From NCBI GenBank assembly GCA_030451965.1, contig JAKDNE010000077.1, positions 1 through 10,998 of the forward strand: 10,998 bases of DNA, given 5' to 3'. Numbering within the stretch: position 1 is the stretch's first letter; each line of letters starts with the position of its first letter. Made by a program: the position numbers and the translations under genes. Of the stretch, positions 7,663 to 10,998 are shown in pieces. The DNA is from Brachybacterium sp. Its GTDB lineage: Bacteria; Actinomycetota; Actinomycetes; Actinomycetales; Dermabacteraceae. The notes beneath the pieces are model-generated. The model searched no databases, was not told the origin of the DNA, and saw nothing but the letters and a program-made list of their open reading frames with translations.

Positions 7663-8135
7663 TGCCCGTCCGCGACCGGCTCCGGCTCGACCTCCGGCTC
7701 CAGGTGATCGATCCCGACGGTGCGCCGCCTCAGACGATCTCCGATCCACAGGCCGAGCCCGAGCGCGATGCCGATCACGTCGAACAGGATGTCGGCCCCG
7801 TCGCCGCTGCGCTGGGGGAGCACCACCAGCTGCACCAGCTCGATGAACGGCGCGTGCACGAGCGCGACGACGATGATCCAGCCCATCGGGAACCGCTTTC
7901 GCGGGGCGAGCAGCCGCCCGGCGGCGTACACGGTCAGGGCGAACACCAGCAGATGCACGGCCTTGTCGAGCCCCGGCACGCCCGTGCCCGGGGTGCTGTC
8001 CGGCAGTGAGGGCAGGTAGAAGCCGAGGTTCAGCAGCAGTGCGAGGGCGAACAGGCCTGCCCTCCACGCGAGAGAGCCGCCCATCCGGCTGATCTCGTCG
8101 GGCAGGCGGCGAAGGAAGTCGACGACAGCGTCCAT
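7656..8135 (-). CDS. VanZ-like family membrane protein
   Basis: 159-residue predicted integral membrane protein. Four hydrophobic segments lie near residues 22-42, 58-76, 84-105 and 112-133. VanZ-family marks are LDKAVHLLVFA at 56-66 and the block E99-x-x-Q with RSGDGADILFDVIG at 109-122. The C-terminal tail (134-159) is charged and probably cytoplasmic. Biochemical function of the family is not settled; the name comes from a teicoplanin-resistance gene, but free-standing actinobacterial members are widespread and give no evidence of resistance. I chose the ATG at 8133-8135, because the longer frame (to 8228) adds an Arg/Pro-rich stretch typical of untranslated DNA and runs into the control region of the divergent gene. 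There is no Shine-Dalgarno; the six bases GAGAAT end seven bases before the ATG. The stop is provided by the second repeat copy. Confidence 0.85.
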   Translation of the reverse strand: MDAVVDFLRRLPDEISRMGGSLAWRAGLFALALLLNLGFYLPSLPDSTPGTGVPGLDKAVHLLVFALTVYAAGRLLAPRKRFPMGWIIVVALVHAPFIELVQLVVLPQRSGDGADILFDVIGIALGLGLWIGDRLRRRTVGIDHLEPEVEPEPVADGHR

Positions 8136-8142
8136 AGGGAGG

Positions 8143-8148
8143 ATTCTC
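8143..8148 (-). promoter_or_regulatory. Possible -10 element of the VanZ-like gene
   Basis: Read on the minus strand this is GAGAAT, 4 of 6 matches to TATAAT, with seven bases to the ATG. No Shine-Dalgarno lies between, so a leaderless transcript is possible. No -35 seen. Confidence 0.3.
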
Positions 8149-8194
8149 TCAGCGGCAGGGCGTGCAGGCCGGGAGGCGGGGCCGACATGAGCTC

Positions 8195-8229
8195 GATGCC
8201 TCCGTGGAGGATCGCTCCTGCAGAGCATC
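8195..8229. repeat. Nested dyad in the vanZ-like/DUF3039 divergent region
   Basis: GATGC (8195-8199) is complementary to GCATC (8225-8229). Inside, CCTCC (8199-8203) and GGAGG (8206-8210) form a second, tight dyad. It overlaps the likely -35 region of the DUF3039 gene, so an operator is conceivable. No regulator assigned. Confidence 0.25.
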
Positions 8230-8246
8230 GGGCGGGCCGGTAAACT
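8218..8246 (+). promoter_or_regulatory. Candidate promoter of the DUF3039 gene
   Basis: TAAACT (8241-8246) is a good TANNNT -10. CTGCAG (8218-8223) lies 17 bases upstream as a weak -35. Transcription would start near 8253 and leave a leader of about 27 bases. Confidence 0.5.
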
Positions 8247-8279
8247 GGCGATGTCACGTCATCGAGCCAGGGAGCAGTC

Positions 8280-8663
8280 ATGTCCTCCACGTCCGACCCG
8301 TCCCGGATGGACCCCTACAGCGACGATCCGGGCGCTGGTCCCGGCGGCACCGCGGTGCTGGACCGGCAGCTGCAGGAGCAGGAGCAGAAGACCGACGACG
8401 GCGACCACGACCGGTTCGCCCACTATGTGCGCAAGGACAAGGTCACCCAGGCCGCGCTCGGCGGCTCTCCGGTGATCGCGCTGTGCGGCAAGGTCTGGGT
8501 GCCCGGCCGCGACCCCGAGAAGTACCCGGTCTGCCCGGAGTGCAAGGAGATCTACGAAGGCTTCCGCGAGCCGAACGACGGCGGGGACGACTCGGGCGGT
8601 TCCAGCCAGGGAGGCTCCGGCAGGGGCGGCGGCTTCCGCGGCTTCTTCGGCGGGCGGCGCTGA
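8280..8663 (+). CDS. DUF3039 family small protein with zinc-ribbon-like Cys motif
   Basis: 127-residue cytoplasmic protein of unknown function. The core from about 37 to 93 matches what I know of DUF3039: TDDGDHDRFAHYVRKDK (38-54), then PVIALCGKVWVPGRDPEKYP and VCPECKEIYEGF. Cys69, Cys85 and Cys88 (CPEC knuckle), perhaps with His43 or His48, could bind one metal ion; this is inference. The N-terminal 36 residues look disordered and include a Gln/Glu-rich stretch (30-37). The tail from 101 is Gly/Ser/Arg-rich with RGG-like ends, suggesting a flexible, possibly nucleic-acid-contacting tail. The ATG at 8280 follows a clear Shine-Dalgarno AGGGAG (8269-8274) at 5-base spacing, one of only two clear ones in this window. 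The gene sits just before a DExH helicase, an arrangement I recall from other Actinobacteria, but a strong hairpin separates the two. Confidence 0.92.
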   Translation: MSSTSDPSRMDPYSDDPGAGPGGTAVLDRQLQEQEQKTDDGDHDRFAHYVRKDKVTQAALGGSPVIALCGKVWVPGRDPEKYPVCPECKEIYEGFREPNDGGDDSGGSSQGGSGRGGGFRGFFGGRR

Positions 8664-8667
8664 GCCC

Positions 8668-8703
8668 TCGCCGCGCGCCGGCGGCACCTCCGGCGCGCGG
8701 CGA
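8668..8703 (+). terminator. Strong hairpin terminator after the DUF3039 gene
   Basis: A perfect 14-bp stem, 8668-8681 with 8690-8703, rich in CG steps, encloses an 8-base loop and begins four bases after the stop codon. It is followed only by CTTCCTC, so the U-tract is poor, but this is the most stable simple hairpin in the window. Confidence 0.8.
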
Positions 8704-8747
8704 CTTCCTCACATCGGTCCTGTCGGTGGATCGTCACCGGTCGGCGG

Positions 8748-8753
8748 TACGGT
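8748..8753 (+). promoter_or_regulatory. Candidate -10 hexamer for a leaderless helicase transcript
   Basis: TACGGT fits TANNNT and ends ten bases before the GTG at 8764. No Shine-Dalgarno is visible before that GTG. The alternative GTG at 8752 overlaps the hexamer itself, which argues for the downstream start. No clear -35. Confidence 0.4.
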
Positions 8754-8763
8754 GGTTCTCGCT

Positions 8764-10572
8764 GTGAACACGACCCCCTCACTCTTCTCCACGAGCGATC
8801 CTCGCCAGCCCTCCGAGGCGGCGGCGCGGTCGCTTCCCGTCGCGTACCCGGAGCGCGCCGCCTGGGGCACCGTCTCCAAACTCCGTGCCTGGCAGGCCGA
8901 GGCTTTCGAGCTCTATCGCGACCGCGCTCCCAAGGACTTCCTGGCCGTGGCGACCCCCGGCGCCGGCAAGACCACGTTCGCGCTGCAGATCGCGGCCGCT
9001 CTGCTCGCCGAGGGCACCGTCCGTCGCATCACCGTGGTGGCGCCGACGGAGCACCTGAAGACGCAGTGGGCGGATGCCGCCGCCCGGGTGGGCATCTCCC
9101 TGGATCCGAACTTCTCCAATGCGCAGGGTGCCCACGGCTCCCATTTCCAGGGCGTCGCGGTCACCTATGCGCAGATCGGCATGCATCCCGCGCTGCATCG
9201 CGCTCGCACCGAGGCCGACCGCACCTTAGTGATCCTCGACGAGATCCATCACGCCGGTGACGCCCGCACCTGGGGCGACGGGGTGCGGGACGCCTTCGAT
9301 CCGGCGACACGGCGGCTCGCCCTGACCGGCACTCCGTTCCGCTCGGACGATTCACAGATCCCCTTCGTCACCTACGAGGAGGACGGCGAGGGTTTCCTGC
9401 GCTCGAAGGCGGACTTCACCTACGGCTACGGTGAGGCGCTGCGCGACAACGTGGTGCGCCCGGTGCTGTTCATGACCTACTCCGGGCGAATGCACTGGCG
9501 CACCAAGGCGGGGGAGGAGGTCTCCGCACAGCTCGGCGCACTGGAGACCAAGGACATCACCCAGCAGGCCTGGCGCACCGCGCTGGATCCCCAGGGGGAG
9601 TGGATCCAGTCCGTGCTCTCCGCCGCCGATCGCCGTCTCACCGAGGTGCGGCGTCACGTGCCCGATGCCGGCGGTCTGGTCATCGCCACCGACCAGAAGG
9701 CTGCCCGCTCGTACGCCGAGACGCTCCAGGACATCACCGGGCAGGCACCCACCGTCGTCCTCTCCGACGACGTCGGCGCCGGCAAGCGGATCGAGGCGTT
9801 CTCGGACTCCGAAGACCGGTGGATGGTCGCGGTGCGCATGGTCTCCGAGGGGGTGGACGTGCCGCGGCTGGCCGTGGGCGTCTATGCGACCTCGACCTCG
9901 ACTCCGATGTTCTTCGCCCAGGCGGTCGGCCGTTTCGTGCGCTCCCGGACCCGCGGTGAGACCGCGAGCGTCTTCCTGCCCACGGTCCCCATCCTGATGG
10001 GCCACGCCGCGGAGATGGAGGCCGAGCGCGACCACGTCCTGGATCGTCGGCCGAAGGCGGGGGACGAGGAGACCGGGCTCGATGAGAGCCTGATCGAGCA
10101 GGCGAACCGTCCCGAGCAGACCTCCGACCAGCTGGAGATGAGCTTCGAGGCGCTGGAGTCCGAGGCATCTTTCGACCGGGTGCTGTTCGACGGCGGCGAA
10201 TACGGCGCCGGCGGCACGATCGGCTCCGAGGACGAGCAGGAGTTCCTCGGCATCCCGGGACTGCTGGACGCCGATCAGATGCGTACCGTGCTCCAGCAGC
10301 AGCAGGCGCAGCAGCAGGCCAGGCGGCAGAAGAACGAGAGTGCGAACTCGCCCGTCACGCCCGGCGTCGTCGACCACCGGCAGCTGATGGACCTGCGCAA
10401 GGAGCTCAGCACCCTCGTCTCCGCCTGGGCCAAGAAGTCCGGCGCTCCGCATGGCTCGGTGCACAACACGCTGCGCAGCCGCAGCGGCGGACCCTCCGTC
10501 GCCCAGGCCAGCGCCGAGCAGATCCAGGAGCGGATCGGGATCGTGCGCGGCTGGTTCGTCGGCCGCCGCTGA
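8764..10572 (+). CDS. DEAD/DEAH-box superfamily 2 helicase (DExH type)
   Basis: 602 residues from the GTG at 8764; the GTG at 8752 would add four. ATP-dependent nucleic-acid helicase or translocase resembling the XPB/UvsW/RadD-like part of SF2. Motifs: RAWQAEAF at 41-48 (Q-motif region), Walker A TPGAGKTT at 64-71 (Lys69), DEIH at 159-162, LTGTP at 187-191, VSEGVDVPR at 360-368 and QAVGRFVR at 386-393 (arginine finger). After the second RecA domain comes an acidic linker (about 415-500), a Gln-rich run (511-522) and a C-terminal helical region (about 537-602) with KELSTLVSAWAKKSGAPHGSVHNTLR, not assigned to any domain I know. All core catalytic residues are present. Substrate (DNA or RNA) unknown. 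It follows the DUF3039 gene, separated by a strong hairpin, so the two are probably transcribed separately. It converges on the pncB-like gene. Confidence 0.9.
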   Translation: MNTTPSLFSTSDPRQPSEAAARSLPVAYPERAAWGTVSKLRAWQAEAFELYRDRAPKDFLAVATPGAGKTTFALQIAAALLAEGTVRRITVVAPTEHLKTQWADAAARVGISLDPNFSNAQGAHGSHFQGVAVTYAQIGMHPALHRARTEADRTLVILDEIHHAGDARTWGDGVRDAFDPATRRLALTGTPFRSDDSQIPFVTYEEDGEGFLRSKADFTYGYGEALRDNVVRPVLFMTYSGRMHWRTKAGEEVSAQLGALETKDITQQAWRTALDPQGEWIQSVLSAADRRLTEVRRHVPDAGGLVIATDQKAARSYAETLQDITGQAPTVVLSDDVGAGKRIEAFSDSEDRWMVAVRMVSEGVDVPRLAVGVYATSTSTPMFFAQAVGRFVRSRTRGETASVFLPTVPILMGHAAEMEAERDHVLDRRPKAGDEETGLDESLIEQANRPEQTSDQLEMSFEALESEASFDRVLFDGGEYGAGGTIGSEDEQEFLGIPGLLDADQMRTVLQQQQAQQQARRQKNESANSPVTPGVVDHRQLMDLRKELSTLVSAWAKKSGAPHGSVHNTLRSRSGGPSVAQASAEQIQERIGIVRGWFVGRR

Positions 10573-10774
10573 TCATTGCGTGCCCCGTATCGGGCGGGGG
10601 TGGCCGACTGCTGGCGGGTGAGCGGCCTCTATGCCACTGCTGCCGCAGAGGTCGCCCCTGCACCAGTGACCGACCGACGAGCTGCGGTGCGGACCGCTCG
10701 AAGCGACCGCTGGGCTCCCTGCACGTCCGCCGGGAGGACCGCGCGATCACAGGCCCGACTCGCGCCCGTAGTTC
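10573..10774. other. Convergent intergenic region between helicase and pncB-like gene
   Basis: No gene is supported in these 202 bases. The main structure is the hairpin at 10622-10655. A small CCCG/CGGG dyad (10584-10587 and 10591-10594) lies just after the helicase stop. Confidence 0.5.
10622..10655. terminator. Candidate bidirectional terminator
   Basis: GCGGCCTCT (10622-10630) pairs with AGAGGTCGC (10647-10655) over nine base pairs including one G-T, with a 16-base loop. It lies 50 bases after the helicase stop and about 120 bases beyond the end of the opposing gene. No T-tract. Confidence 0.45.
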
Positions 10775-10998
10775 TCAGCCCAGCAGCCGCGCGGCCTCGG
10801 CACCATCGGTGATCGTGGGGATGGCGACCGGGCCGTCAGGGCCGTCATCAGGGGACAGGCCCAGCTCGGCGACCGAGGCGGCGTGTTGCGCCCGTGCGGC
10901 CTCGACCCGCGCCGGAGCGGGCTGGTCCTCGAGGACCTCGCCGCCGACGATCAGCGGGTGCTGCAGCGACCGCAGCGAGGTGCGCGTCCAGTCGGGAT
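10775..10998 (-). CDS. pncB: Nicotinate phosphoribosyltransferase, C-terminal end (partial)
   Basis: The last 73 codons of a minus-strand gene that runs off the right edge; the stop is at 10775-10777. The fragment contains RSLQHPLIVGGEVLED, then EAARAQHAASVAELGLS, then GPVAIPTITDG. This pattern (LQ-PL followed by G-x-V, an AAR-x-x-H helix with A-x-L, then PAIPT near the end) is how I remember the C-termini of actinobacterial nicotinate phosphoribosyltransferases, which make nicotinate mononucleotide in the NAD salvage pathway. In this enzyme the catalytic centre lies outside this fragment, so the call rests on tail similarity only. Frame, GC pattern and clean stop support real coding. If correct, clpS would often be a close neighbour beyond the window. 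A different product cannot be excluded. Confidence 0.65.
   Translation of the reverse strand, partial: PDWTRTSLRSLQHPLIVGGEVLEDQPAPARVEAARAQHAASVAELGLSPDDGPDGPVAIPTITDGAEAARLLG

Noticed and set aside
7656..8135. Glycopeptide-resistance vanZ
   Set aside because: No vanR/S/H/A/X-like genes are nearby; VanZ-like proteins are common in Actinobacteria outside resistance clusters.
8136..8228. Longer N-terminus for the VanZ-like protein
   Set aside because: The extra 31 codons are Arg/Pro/Ala-rich without a helix and occupy the divergent promoter region.

Overview
The window is GC-rich (roughly 70% by eye) with compact genes, weak or absent Shine-Dalgarno sequences at several starts, and a DUF3039-type gene. 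This suggests a high-GC actinobacterium, most likely order Micrococcales; Brachybacterium or another Dermabacteraceae is my guess from protein flavour. I could not run a search to confirm it. No IS element, phage gene, tRNA, rRNA or CRISPR array is visible, and base use looks even throughout. It reads as ordinary chromosome.

Layout. (1) 6-953 (+) encodes an aminoglycoside/macrolide phosphotransferase-family kinase. (2) 1088-4981 (+) encodes a full-length HrpA-type DEAH RNA helicase, followed by a hairpin at 5000-5021. (3) A 342-base gap carries a promoter and leads into 5324-5974 (+), a Tat-exported protein with a lysozyme/transglycosylase-like core. (4) 6109-7566 (+) encodes an ACT-domain malic enzyme. 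(5) Facing it is 7656-8135 (-), a four-helix VanZ-like membrane protein. Between the two lie two perfect 46-base copies of an imperfect palindrome, and each gene takes its stop codon from one copy. (6) Divergent from the VanZ-like gene is 8280-8663 (+), a small DUF3039 protein with a three-cysteine motif and a Gly/Arg tail, closed by a 14-bp perfect hairpin. (7) 8764-10572 (+) encodes an SF2 DExH helicase. (8) 10775-10996 (-) is the C-terminal end of what looks like nicotinate phosphoribosyltransferase, converging on the helicase.

The genes do not form one pathway. Most appear to be single transcription units with their own promoter and terminator signals. The most coherent conserved block is DUF3039 - DExH helicase - pncB at the right end. 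Two themes are worth a second look: starts that look leaderless (TANNNT hexamer 7-10 bases before the start codon, no Shine-Dalgarno), and the stop-codon-donating repeat at 7561-7662. I see no clear sign of a defence island or a wholly new system. The least understood genes are the DUF3039/helicase pair and the exported lysozyme-like protein.
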